Below, one piece after another: positions 54,624 through 64,000 of a stretch of DNA of 64,000 nucleotides (its first letter is position 1; each line of letters begins with the position of its first letter). The DNA is from Rhodococcus wratislaviensis (GTDB taxonomy: Bacteria; Actinomycetota; Actinomycetes; Mycobacteriales; Mycobacteriaceae), in NCBI RefSeq assembly GCF_900455735.1, contig NZ_UAUI01000025.1:62001-126000 (forward strand). Direction: 5' to 3'. A program made the position numbers and the translations under genes. The notes under the pieces were generated by a model. The model did not search any database. It had not been told where the DNA came from and saw only the letters and a list, made by a program, of their open reading frames with translations.

Positions 54624-57600
54624 ATGAGCGTGGACGAGACGGTGGCACCCGCAAGCACACCGATCCAGGTCGCCTTGCTGGGTGAGGTATCGACGTGGCG
54701 GTCGGGCGTGCTCGCGCCGCTGCCCGGCACCCGCGCGCGCAGCCTGCTGGTTGCTCTCGCCCGCGATCCCGGCCGGAGCCGGTCGGCGCAGGCCCTCATC
54801 GACGAGGTGTGGGGCGAGGATCCCCCGCGGTCCCCGATGAACGCGCTGCACACGCAGGTCTCCCGTCTGCGCGCGGCGTTGCCGGACGGGGCGCTGGAGA
54901 TCGGCCCGGCCGGTTACCGGCTGACGGTACCCAGGGATGCCGTCGATCTGACGCGCGCGGAGGACGTGGCACGCCGGCTGAGGGGCCGGGGGAACGGTCG
55001 CAGCGTCGGGCCGGACGAGATCCGCGACGCCCTCGCGCTGTGGCGCGGCGACCCCGGTGCCGACCTTCCCGGCGGTGCCGCCGCAACGGAACTCGCCGCC
55101 GATGCCGCAGTGATCCGGGGGAAGCTCGAGGCCGCGGAACTGGCGGCGCTGGTTGCGGTCGAAGACTGGGACGCCGCCCTCCCGAAGGCGCTGGCCCACG
55201 TCGCCGCCGAACCTCTGGACGAGCAAGCGCACGCGCACCTGATGCGGGCTCTCGCCGGGCTCGGGCGGGACAACGAGGCGCTGGACGTGTTCGCGACCTT
55301 CCGCAAGCGGATGGTGTCCCGGCTGGGGGCCGATCCGTCGCAGGCGCTCGTCGCCCTGCACACCGAGATCCTGCGGGGCGGACGTTCCGACGGGGTAGCG
55401 GCTCGGCACCTCGCGTCGCCGGATCGGGCGGCGATCGGGCTCCGCGCGGCACCCAACGCCCTCCTGGGACGCGACTCGGACATCACGGAGATCGAGAGGT
55501 TGCTCACGTCCTCGCGGGTGGTAACCGTCCTCGGGCCCGGCGGTGCCGGCAAGACGCGAATCGCACACGAACTGGGTGCGCGCGCCGCCGCAGGGACATC
55601 CGTGGCTCTGGTGGAACTCGCGTCGCTGCGCAGCAGTGAGGACGTCGTGGCGGCGATCAGCAGCACGCTCGGGCTCAGCGAGGTCGACATCGCGCCGGGC
55701 CGGCTCACCGTCAGCCGCGTCCATTCGGCGCGGGAACGGCTCCGGGAAGCGTTGTCGGCAGGGCCGATGCTCCTGATCCTCGACAACTGTGAGCACGTCA
55801 TCGGCGCCTGCTCCGAGGTCGTGGCCGACCTGGTGGCCGCAGGCGACCAGCTGACCGTCCTCGCCACCAGCCGGTCACCTCTCATGCTCGCGTCCGAGGC
55901 CGTGTACCCGCTGCCGCCGCTCGCGATCGACGACGACGACGCGCCCGCCGTCCGACTGTTCACGGCGCGGGCCCGCGCCGTGCGGCCCACCGCGCGCCTC
56001 GACCCGGAGACGGTACGCAGCGTTTGCCGCACCCTCGACGGTCTCCCGCTCGCGATCGAACTGGCCGCCGCCCGGGTACGCAGCATGAGCGTCGAGGACA
56101 TCGGCCGACGGCTCGAGCACCGGTTCGCGCTGCTGCGGTCGCACGACCCGACTTCGCCCGAGCGGCACCGCACGCTGCACGCCGTCATCGACTGGAGCTG
56201 GCAGCTTCTGGGCGAGCAACAGCAGATCGCGCTGCGCAGACTCTGCCGGTTCCCTGCGGGGTTCACCCTCGACGCCGCCCGGACGATCGCGGAGTGGGAC
56301 GGCGTCGACGACGTCGTGGACGCTGTCGAGGGTCTCGTCAACCAATCCCTGCTGTCCGTGTCGGAGACTTCGGACACGCTGCGCTACTACATGCTCGAGA
56401 CGGTGCGCGAATACGGCGAGGAACAGCTCGCGGCGGCCGGCGAGGGATCGGAAGTGTTTGCTCGCCAAGGGGTCTGGGCCAGTCGGTTCGCGTCCGAGGC
56501 GCTCCGCCGGTGCCGCGCCGACCAGGTCGCGCTCGCGGACGACATCGACGCCGACCACGACAACCTGCTCGCGGTCCTCCGGTGGGCGGTCGAGCGCGAC
56601 GACGCCGAGACGGTGGCGACCGTGTTCCCGGTGCTGGGCGGCCTGTGGGCCATTCGGGGCGCGCACTCGGAGGTGATGAACTGGACCCCGCGGATTCTCG
56701 GGTCGACGGCGGACGCGGACCTGACGGACGTCGGTTCGGAACTGGTGGCGTACACGTTCCTGCTCGCGGCGATGCACCTGGTCTTCGGTGGCCAGACACG
56801 CACGCTCGCCCGTGCCCGGATCCGGCTGCGTCACCTGCTCCGGGAACGCCCCGACCTTCCGTCGGTCACCGGGTTCGCGGTCCGGCTCATCCTGTCGCTG
56901 GGTTCGGGACGGCGCCTGGCCAGGATCGTCGCGGAAGGCGTGCGCTCGGAGGATCCGGAGACCCGCGCGGCCGCGCTGTCCGCGCGGGCCAGCATGCGGG
57001 AGAACCTCGGCGACTTCCGCGGCGCGATGAAGGATGCCGCGACCGTGTCCGAACTGTGCGGGGCGATCGGTGACGTGTGGGGCACAGCGATGGCGTCGCA
57101 GTTCCTCGGCTCACTACAGAGCCAGTCCGGCGAGTACCGGGACGCGGTGCGGCACTATCAGGACGCCGTCGAGGGCATGCGGAAGCTGGGTGCGCAGGAG
57201 GAGGCGGATCAGCTGTGGGGCTTCCAGGCCTCCGCGCTGATCGCCGACGGTGACGTGGATGCCGGCCGGAAAGTGCTGGCCGAGACGGTACTCGAGCATC
57301 GCGGTGCGGGCACCGGGACGGACGACCACCAGCCGGACGAATGGCGTGCCGCCGCCACCGGCAGCCTCGCGGAAATCGATCTCGCGGACGGCGACGTCGA
57401 ACGCGGGCTCGCCCGCTACCGTGAGGCGCTGGACATGGTGTATCCCCGGATGCTGTCCGAGCCGTACGCCGATCCGTTCGGAATGATGCTGGCGGCGTCG
57501 GTGGTGTGCGCTCACGTGCTGCACGGCCGGTCCGAGATGATGGTGGAGTTCGTGCCGAAGCTCGCGGAGGCAGCGCTGTCGAGGCTGGGGCAGGGTGCCT

Positions 57601-57875
57601 ATCAGGATCTGCCGGTCACCGGGGCCGTCGCGGCCGGTGTGGGGTGCTTCGAGCTCGCGCACGGCGATCAGGAGCGGGGCCTCGCCCTGCTGGCGTTGTC
57701 GGTGAAAGCGCGCGCCCGGCAGGACATCGCGTCGCTGCGACACCCCGGGCACGTCGCGTTCGCGCTCGACCGGGTGGGCGAGGACCACTGGGAGTCGGCG
57801 CAGAAACGATTCGGCAACTGGTCGCGCCGCGCGGTGCGCGCCGAAATCCTGGACCTGCTCGCCAGTTCGAGGTGA
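54624..57875 (+). CDS. AfsR/SARP-type regulator with ATPase domain
   Basis: A 1083-residue regulator. Residues 10-95 form an OmpR-type winged helix ([29 protein letters not shown]). A bacterial transcriptional activation domain (about 100-250) follows. The NB-ARC-like ATPase starts near 280 with Walker [10 protein letters not shown] and has [10 protein letters not shown] and ATSRSPL. The C-terminal 450 residues are helical, TPR-like repeats. Such proteins integrate signals to control secondary metabolism or envelope genes. The target is unknown. ATG 54624 is listed; GTG 54612, eight bases after TACCAT, would be a leaderless start adding four residues. Confidence 0.9.
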   Translation: MSVDETVAPASTPIQVALLGEVSTWRSGVLAPLPGTRARSLLVALARDPGRSRSAQALIDEVWGEDPPRSPMNALHTQVSRLRAALPDGALEIGPAGYRLTVPRDAVDLTRAEDVARRLRGRGNGRSVGPDEIRDALALWRGDPGADLPGGAAATELAADAAVIRGKLEAAELAALVAVEDWDAALPKALAHVAAEPLDEQAHAHLMRALAGLGRDNEALDVFATFRKRMVSRLGADPSQALVALHTEILRGGRSDGVAARHLASPDRAAIGLRAAPNALLGRDSDITEIERLLTSSRVVTVLGPGGAGKTRIAHELGARAAAGTSVALVELASLRSSEDVVAAISSTLGLSEVDIAPGRLTVSRVHSARERLREALSAGPMLLILDNCEHVIGACSEVVADLVAAGDQLTVLATSRSPLMLASEAVYPLPPLAIDDDDAPAVRLFTARARAVRPTARLDPETVRSVCRTLDGLPLAIELAAARVRSMSVEDIGRRLEHRFALLRSHDPTSPERHRTLHAVIDWSWQLLGEQQQIALRRLCRFPAGFTLDAARTIAEWDGVDDVVDAVEGLVNQSLLSVSETSDTLRYYMLETVREYGEEQLAAAGEGSEVFARQGVWASRFASEALRRCRADQVALADDIDADHDNLLAVLRWAVERDDAETVATVFPVLGGLWAIRGAHSEVMNWTPRILGSTADADLTDVGSELVAYTFLLAAMHLVFGGQTRTLARARIRLRHLLRERPDLPSVTGFAVRLILSLGSGRRLARIVAEGVRSEDPETRAAALSARASMRENLGDFRGAMKDAATVSELCGAIGDVWGTAMASQFLGSLQSQSGEYRDAVRHYQDAVEGMRKLGAQEEADQLWGFQASALIADGDVDAGRKVLAETVLEHRGAGTGTDDHQPDEWRAAATGSLAEIDLADGDVERGLARYREALDMVYPRMLSEPYADPFGMMLAASVVCAHVLHGRSEMMVEFVPKLAEAALSRLGQGAYQDLPVTGAVAAGVGCFELAHGDQERGLALLALSVKARARQDIASLRHPGHVAFALDRVGEDHWESAQKRFGNWSRRAVRAEILDLLASSR

Positions 57876-57884
57876 GCGCCGGCC

Positions 57885-58628
57885 TCAGGCGGGGACCCGG
57901 CCGCTCACCCGGGCCGCGCACGAGCGCAGAAGGTCGGTGAGTTCCGGATCGTCGACGGCCAGGCGTCCGGTCTTGCCGATCGCCGCAAGACAACCGACCA
58001 CCGCGTTCTGCGCATCGTGCACCGGGACGGCGACGGCGCTGCGGCCCACCCGCACCTCGTCGACCTCTCGGGCCGAGCCCACGTGACGGACGGTGTCGAG
58101 TTCGCCCTGCAGCGCGGCGATGTCGGTGATGGTCCGCGACGTGACCTGGCGCAGACTCGGCGGCACGAGGTCCGGACGGGACGCGAGGAGGATCTTGCCG
58201 ATGGCGGACGCGTGCAGCTGCGCGGCGATGGTGTTCTCGCCGCTGAGTTCGTGGTCGGGGTCCCGGTCGATCAGTCGCACCCGGCCGCCCGCGAACGACG
58301 CCAGATGGATCCCGAACCGGACCTGCTCGCGCAGTTCCTCGAGCACTGCGTGTTGGTCGACCGGGTCCGGCGCCGCATCCGCCCCCGCGAGCTGCCTTGT
58401 CCTGCGGCCCAGCGCGAACCCGGACAGATCGGCGATCCGCACCAGATAGCCGTCGGCGGTCAGGAGATTGAGCAGCCGGTACGCCGTGGCCTGGGGGATC
58501 CCCGCGTGCGCGGCGATGTCTCGCGCGGTCGCCCCGGACCCGAGTTGAGCCACGGCCTCGAGTAAAGCGAGTGCCTTCTGCACGGCGCGTGGTTCGTGGC
58601 CCGCGATCTCCCCGGCTCGGGCGCCCAT
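57885..58628 (-). CDS. IclR-family transcriptional regulator
   Basis: A 247-residue IclR protein: N-terminal HTH (ATARDIAAHAGIPQATAYRL) and a C-terminal effector domain (FGIHLASFAGGRVRLIDRDP, LHASAIGKILLAS). It overlaps the permease stop by one base, so it is co-transcribed downstream of the permease. It probably controls the permease and perhaps the divergent oxidase operon in response to an amino or keto acid. Confidence 0.9.
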   Translation of the reverse strand: MGARAGEIAGHEPRAVQKALALLEAVAQLGSGATARDIAAHAGIPQATAYRLLNLLTADGYLVRIADLSGFALGRRTRQLAGADAAPDPVDQHAVLEELREQVRFGIHLASFAGGRVRLIDRDPDHELSGENTIAAQLHASAIGKILLASRPDLVPPSLRQVTSRTITDIAALQGELDTVRHVGSAREVDEVRVGRSAVAVPVHDAQNAVVGCLAAIGKTGRLAVDDPELTDLLRSCAARVSGRVPA

Positions 58629-60142
58629 CACCGGGACCCGGATGTACGTCCAGCCGCCGTCAACGCGAGGTTTCCGGCGGCGTCCGTGGCGAACACCCCG
58701 GCTCCCGGCAGCACGTCGTCCGTTTCCGCGGTGTCGAACACACCCATCGACCGCAGGCTCGCCGGGTGGCGCCATCGCAGGTACAGCTGCCACGCCGAAC
58801 CCGACAGCAACAGGGTCAGCACCACGGTGGGGACCATCGCGAAGCCGTGGGCCATGTTCACGAACAGCATGTAGGCCAGGACGATTCCGCCGGCGGCGCT
58901 GCCCGCGACTCCCGCCACCCGTACGAGCGGGGTGTGCTCCCCGATCCGGCTGAGGAACCGCACCGACGCCACGGCCACCAGCACGTACGCCGCGACCACC
59001 GCGGTCCTGGCGATCAACTGCACGTGACCGAATCCGGTCGACTTGCCGACGATGCCGAACGTCGCGGCACCGGCGCACACGGCGCACACGATAACCGCCA
59101 GCGCCGCGTACGGGGTGCGGTAGCTGCGGTGCACCCGGGCGAACAGACGCGGCACGACTCGTTCGATCCCCATCGAATACAGCAGGCGCGACGCGGCATT
59201 CGACGACGCCATCGCCGACGCCAGCCACGACGTGCCCAACCCGAGGTTCAGGGCGATCACCACGGCCGGGTCGACCCCGGTGGAGGTGCCGTGCAGGTAC
59301 GCGTTGACCAGGGTGTCCGTGCGACCGGACCAGGCGGCCCACGCCGAGAATATGAACAGAGCGCCGCAGATCATCGGCGTGAGCATCACGGTGCGGGTGA
59401 CGGTGGCGAGCGGGCGCTTGGCCTCCGGCCCGAAGAACGTGGCGCTCTCGAAGCCGGCAAGGGCGAACACCGCGGCCAGCGTCATGAGCAGCGGCCCGTA
59501 CGCGGAATCGGACGGTGGCACCGCGGCGTGCTGGCCGCCGGCGCCGGTCACGATCATCAGACCGACGATGAACAGCAACGAGCACGATTCGACGGCGAGG
59601 ATGGCGAGGGCCGCGAACCGCACTCCGCGGACCAGGCAGCCGAGGATCACGATCGCGATCCCGGCGTACACGAGGAGACGTTCGGCGGGTTCGCGCAATT
59701 CCAGCCCGAAGAAGCCGAGCGTCGCGATCACGGCCTGGCCACCGTGGTACAGCGTCATCACCGCACTGCCCACGTACTTGGTCAGCATGGCGACCCCGGC
59801 GGTCAGCGCGGCACGCGTGCCGAGGCCCTGGAACACGAAACTGTAGAGCCCGCCCGCGGCCGCCATACGTCGCGTGAACTGCGAGACGCACACCGCGATC
59901 AGGGAGACCACCACCGTCGCGACGACGATCGTGATCAGACCGCTCAGCAGCATCTGGTGGGTGAACATGGTGACGGGCAGGACCACCATCGACACCGCCG
60001 GAGCCGTCGTGGCCACCGACTGGGCGAGAACCTCGAAGCCCGACAACTGCCGCCGGCCCAGCGCGCGCAACGGCGACAGGGCCTGACGTTCGGGCTCGCC
60101 GGTGGCGAACGAACGCGCGATGGCGTCGGAAAGGGCTGACAT
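58628..60142 (-). CDS. APC-superfamily amino acid permease
   Basis: A 504-residue permease with about twelve hydrophobic helices in the amino acid-polyamine-organocation layout. Typical segments are QSVATTAPAVSMVVLPVTMF (helix 1) and FALAGFESATFFGPEAKRP (helix 6 region, equivalent to the conserved GFE of the family). It should import or exchange an amino acid with H+ or Na+. TAGTTT seven bases before ATG 60142 suggests a leaderless mRNA. It shares a 202-base divergent region with the oxidase gene. Confidence 0.88.
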   Translation of the reverse strand: MSALSDAIARSFATGEPERQALSPLRALGRRQLSGFEVLAQSVATTAPAVSMVVLPVTMFTHQMLLSGLITIVVATVVVSLIAVCVSQFTRRMAAAGGLYSFVFQGLGTRAALTAGVAMLTKYVGSAVMTLYHGGQAVIATLGFFGLELREPAERLLVYAGIAIVILGCLVRGVRFAALAILAVESCSLLFIVGLMIVTGAGGQHAAVPPSDSAYGPLLMTLAAVFALAGFESATFFGPEAKRPLATVTRTVMLTPMICGALFIFSAWAAWSGRTDTLVNAYLHGTSTGVDPAVVIALNLGLGTSWLASAMASSNAASRLLYSMGIERVVPRLFARVHRSYRTPYAALAVIVCAVCAGAATFGIVGKSTGFGHVQLIARTAVVAAYVLVAVASVRFLSRIGEHTPLVRVAGVAGSAAGGIVLAYMLFVNMAHGFAMVPTVVLTLLLSGSAWQLYLRWRHPASLRSMGVFDTAETDDVLPGAGVFATDAAGNLALTAAGRTSGSR

Positions 60143-60169
60143 GCGCGTGAAACTAGCTGGGTCGTGTTG

Positions 60170-60183
60170 CCGAAAAGTTTCGG
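60170..60183. promoter_or_regulatory. Dyad operator near the permease promoter
   Basis: CCGAAA-AG-TTTCGG, a perfect 6-2-6 palindrome 28-41 bases upstream of the permease ATG, covering its expected -35 region. IclR-type regulators bind short dyads like this; the encoded IclR protein is the likely ligand. Confidence 0.55.
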
Positions 60184-60210
60184 TTTCGGGTCGAACTCCG
60201 ACTCGGGAGT

Positions 60211-60233
60211 GAGAACGGCACGCGCCCGTTCTC
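60211..60233. promoter_or_regulatory. Second dyad in the permease/oxidase divergent region
   Basis: GAGAACGG (60211-60218) and CCGTTCTC (60226-60233) are perfect inverted repeats around a seven-base spacer. They lie about 110-130 bases upstream of the oxidase start and could be an operator for either side. Confidence 0.5.
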
Positions 60234-60296
60234 GCTCGCCGGCCTCAGACTGTTTCGCCGCCGACAACTTCCCGACTCGCGTCCCTCCCAGGATGA

Positions 60297-61949
<1,653 letters not shown>

Positions 61950-61977
61950 CACACCCGAAGAACAAGGAGCCCGAACA

Positions 61978-62652
61978 GTGAAGTCTTTTCGTACCAAGGC
62001 CATGACCGCCGCGCTCGCCGCATCCGCTCTGATCGCCGGGGCGACGTCGTGCTCCTCCGACGAGGCGGCAGCGGAGGCGCCCGGCAGCACCTTCGTCTCG
62101 AAGTCCGTTCTCGAAGCCGGGGAAGCGAATCCGATGATCGCGCAGGGTGTCGCGATCGGTGGCGGCACCGCCGTCTACAAGTCGAGTGGCATCGGCCCGG
62201 GCGCGTCCAACAAGGCCGCACCCGAAGGCACCCCCGAGTCGTACATCGACACCGACGTGTTCGCGGGCGGCGCACTCCCGGCCGGAGTCACGATCACCGA
62301 AGCGCAGGGCATCAACGCGCTGAAGCGGATTCGCGACAATCTCGAGGCACAGGGCCTGACACTCGAGGACGTCGTGACCATGCGGGTGTTCCTCGACAAC
62401 GCCCCCGGCACCGACCGCGCCGACTACGCCGGCTGGAACCGCGCCTACCGGCAGTTCTTCGCGAACACCAACCTCGACATCGGCGACACCGAACTGGTCC
62501 CCCTCGGCACCGCGGAACCGGCCGCCCCGATGGAACGGAACTCCGCGCGTCCCAGCCGGTTCGCGCTCGAGGTCGCAAGCCTGCCCGCCGCGGGCTGGCT
62601 CGTCGAGGTCGAGGTGGACGCCGTGTACCCCGACGGTGAGGAGCCCCAGTAG
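61978..62652 (+). CDS. RidA/YjgF-family lipoprotein
   Basis: A 224-residue exported protein. The signal peptide ends GATSC with Cys25 as a probable lipid-attachment site (an imperfect lipobox). The rest is a RidA-type domain with insertions: [28 protein letters not shown], and the active-site segment [13 protein letters not shown], where Arg194 aligns with the catalytic Arg of RidA. RidA enzymes hydrolyse imines to keto acids and ammonia. Placed after an exported amino acid oxidase, it could process the imino acids made outside the membrane. GTG 61978 follows AAGGAGCCC; it overlaps tatA by one base. Confidence 0.85.
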   Translation: MKSFRTKAMTAALAASALIAGATSCSSDEAAAEAPGSTFVSKSVLEAGEANPMIAQGVAIGGGTAVYKSSGIGPGASNKAAPEGTPESYIDTDVFAGGALPAGVTITEAQGINALKRIRDNLEAQGLTLEDVVTMRVFLDNAPGTDRADYAGWNRAYRQFFANTNLDIGDTELVPLGTAEPAAPMERNSARPSRFALEVASLPAAGWLVEVEVDAVYPDGEEPQ

Positions 62653-62819
62653 TGGGGGCGCTGAGCCCGAGCCACTGGGCGATCATCGCGGTGGTGCTCG
62701 TGGTGCTGTTCGGGTCGAAGAAACTCCCGGACGCCGCCCGCGGCCTGGGCCGCTCCATGCGGATCCTCAAGACCGAGGTGGGGGAATTGCAGGCGGACGC
62801 CCCCGAACTGGAGAAATAG
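62652..62819 (+). CDS. tatA: TatA/E-type twin-arginine translocase subunit (55 residues)
   Basis: A 55-residue protein too short for most gene callers. It has a short N-terminal membrane helix ([14 protein letters not shown]), the hinge [18 protein letters not shown], which is the TatA signature, and an acidic tail ([13 protein letters not shown]). It is shorter than housekeeping TatA (about 80-95 residues). GTG 62652 shares a base with the RidA stop, so it is translated by re-initiation. No tatB or tatC is nearby, so it must work with the chromosomal TatC, presumably for the oxidase encoded first in this operon. Confidence 0.88.
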   Translation: MGALSPSHWAIIAVVLVVLFGSKKLPDAARGLGRSMRILKTEVGELQADAPELEK

Positions 62820-62820
62820 G

Positions 62821-62861
62821 CGAAGCGAGCCGGTGGACCCCGCGTCCACCGGCTCGCTTCG
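62821..62861. terminator. Bidirectional hairpin terminator
   Basis: Perfect 17-base-pair stem (62821-62837 with 62845-62861), starting one base after the tatA stop and ending 11 bases before the end of the convergent ABC permease gene. It can stop transcription from both sides. Confidence 0.88.
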
Positions 62862-62872
62862 TTCTTCGGGTG

Positions 62873-63703
62873 TCAGGCCTTACGCATGTACGTCCGCACC
62901 GTCAGCGGAGCCATGATCGCGACGATCACGGCGGCGCCGAGCAGCGACCACACGACATGGACACCGAAGTGGCCGTCGTTGACCAGTTCCCGCACCGCGG
63001 TCACGACGTGCGACACGGGGTTGACGTTCACGAACGCCTGCATCCAGCCCGGCATCGTGTCGGCGGGCACGAACGCGTTGGACATGAACGTCAGCGGGAA
63101 CAGGATGAGCATCGAAATGCCCTGCACCGAGGACGCTTTGCTCATGAGGACGCCCATCAGGGCGAAGATCCAGCTGATCGAGAACGCGCAGACGATGACG
63201 AGCGCGCCGGCCGACACCACCCCGACGACACCGCCGCCGGGCCGGTAACCCATCGCGATACCGACGGCGAACGTGATGGTCGTGGCGATGCCGTACCGCA
63301 CGACGTCGGCGAGGAGTGCACCGGACAGCGGCGCGATCCGGGCGATCGGCAGGGACTTGAAGCGGTCGAAGACGCCCTTGTCCATGTCTTCCCGCAACTG
63401 GGTGCCCGTCACGATCGAGGTGGTGATCACCGTCTGGACCAGGATGCCCGGGATGATGATCGGCAGATACGACGCCACGTCGCCGGAGATGGCGCCACCG
63501 AAGATGTACGTGAACATCAACGTGAAGATGATCGGCTGGACGACGACGTCGAACAGTTGCTCCGGGTTGTGCTTGATCTTGAGCAGTCCCCGGTACGCCA
63601 TGGTCAGCGTGTTCGCGACGGACTGCTCGAGGCTGATCCGGTTCCGGGCCTCCGGAATCGGTTGGGGGCCCGCGTGAGTGCGGGATTCGAGGGTGGTGGT
63701 CAT
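62873..63703 (-). CDS. ABC-2 type exporter permease (DrrB-like)
   Basis: A 276-residue ABC-2 membrane protein with six hydrophobic helices and the family signature around FPLTFMSNAFVPADTMPGWM, followed by NPVSHVVTAVRELV. With the ATPase encoded upstream it forms a DrrAB-type exporter of lipids, drugs or lipid-linked compounds. ATG 63703 overlaps the ATPase stop by four bases. Confidence 0.9.
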   Translation of the reverse strand: MTTTLESRTHAGPQPIPEARNRISLEQSVANTLTMAYRGLLKIKHNPEQLFDVVVQPIIFTLMFTYIFGGAISGDVASYLPIIIPGILVQTVITTSIVTGTQLREDMDKGVFDRFKSLPIARIAPLSGALLADVVRYGIATTITFAVGIAMGYRPGGGVVGVVSAGALVIVCAFSISWIFALMGVLMSKASSVQGISMLILFPLTFMSNAFVPADTMPGWMQAFVNVNPVSHVVTAVRELVNDGHFGVHVVWSLLGAAVIVAIMAPLTVRTYMRKA

Positions 63704-64000
63704 GCGACGCTCCGTTCGGTGTCGGCCTCGGTGGCGTCTGCGCCGTGGCCGGTGATGGTGAGGAAGACCTCGTCGAGACTCGGCTTCTGGACGGTGATCT
63801 CGTTGACGGCGATCCCGTGGTCGCGCAGTCGGATCAGCAGTTCCACGGTGAGCAACGGATCGGTCATCGGCGCGGTGAGGCGGCCGATCTCCGGGGTGAT
63901 CGCCACCTCCACGCCGAGAGTGTGGGCGATCACCGAACGCGCGTCGTCGGTCTGCCCGCGATCGACCAGGGTCAACTGCAGGGAGGAGACGCCCACGGAC
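63700..64000 (-). CDS. ABC transporter ATPase, C-terminal fragment (DrrA-like; runs off right edge)
   Basis: The last 99 codons of an ATP-binding subunit. Only the C-terminal accessory (DUF4162-type) domain is visible: LTLVDRGQTDDARSVIAHTL, then LLIRLRDHGIAVNEITVQKP and SLDEVFLTITGHGA, typical of DrrA ATPases. Walker motifs lie outside the window. It is coupled to the permease gene. Confidence 0.85.
   Translation of the reverse strand, partial: SVGVSSLQLTLVDRGQTDDARSVIAHTLGVEVAITPEIGRLTAPMTDPLLTVELLIRLRDHGIAVNEITVQKPSLDEVFLTITGHGADATEADTERSVA

Overview
The window is high-GC actinobacterial chromosome, most likely from Rhodococcus of the R. opacus / R. jostii group. Three things point there. 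The gene order follows, with insertions, the Mycobacterium tuberculosis block Rv0485 to Rv0534c (ROK regulator, mshA, ybjN-like, gpm1, senX3-regX3, ppx, proC, hemA-C-D-B, hemL, ccs genes, menA). It carries mycothiol and menaquinone genes. It also encodes a Tat-exported L-amino acid oxidase that reads like the characterised Rhodococcus opacus enzyme. Gene assignments rest on reading motifs and recalled orthology; no search was run. I saw no tRNA, rRNA, insertion sequence, prophage or CRISPR array, so this is core chromosome with a few accessory loci.

Layout. 1-8.2 kb: a truncated lipoprotein gene, a small Cys-rich leaderless ORF ahead of a ROK regulator, then mixed accessory metabolism (lone DUF742 protein, cysteine hydrolase, tocopherol-cyclase-like protein, hot-dog thioesterase, LmbE deacetylase, MFS exporter, alpha/beta hydrolase). 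8.2-14.7 kb: mshA (mycothiol), a YbjN protein, an acyl-CoA synthetase behind a CRP-type operator, gpm1, and the phosphate two-component pair senX3-regX3. 14.7-25.9 kb: small secreted protein, Cys-cluster protein, ppx, envelope and metabolic housekeeping genes, proC, a BldC-like HTH protein, the 33-residue ribosomal protein bS22, an epimerase-acyltransferase pair, a HAD phosphatase and a glutaredoxin-like protein. 26-32 kb: rex-hemA-hemC-hemD-hemB behind a Rex operator. 32-41 kb: small membrane proteins, acyl-CoA oxidase, a MarR/hydrolase pair, and hpd (tyrosine catabolism) with its Lrp-type regulator and two downstream genes. 41-49 kb: hemL, a phosphatase and the cytochrome c maturation genes ccsX-ccdA-resB-ccsB, then a MinD-like ATPase. 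49-54.5 kb: bldC, a cysteine synthase/desulfhydrase, PlsC-like acyltransferase, a compact HTH/Clp-N unit, menA. 54.6-64 kb: a large AfsR-like regulator, an IclR regulator with an amino-acid permease, the divergent L-amino acid oxidase - RidA lipoprotein - TatA operon, and a drug-type ABC exporter cut by the right edge.

How it fits together. Heme precursor synthesis, cytochrome c assembly, menaquinone synthesis and the NADH/NAD sensor Rex give a respiratory theme, with redox buffering (mycothiol, glutaredoxin, cysteine metabolism) alongside. The standout accessory system is the oxidase cassette. A secreted oxidase makes imino acids, a lipid-anchored RidA could hydrolyse them outside the membrane, and the same operon supplies a TatA subunit for export. 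At least seven genes have a TANNNT hexamer exactly six bases before the start codon, suggesting widespread leaderless transcription.
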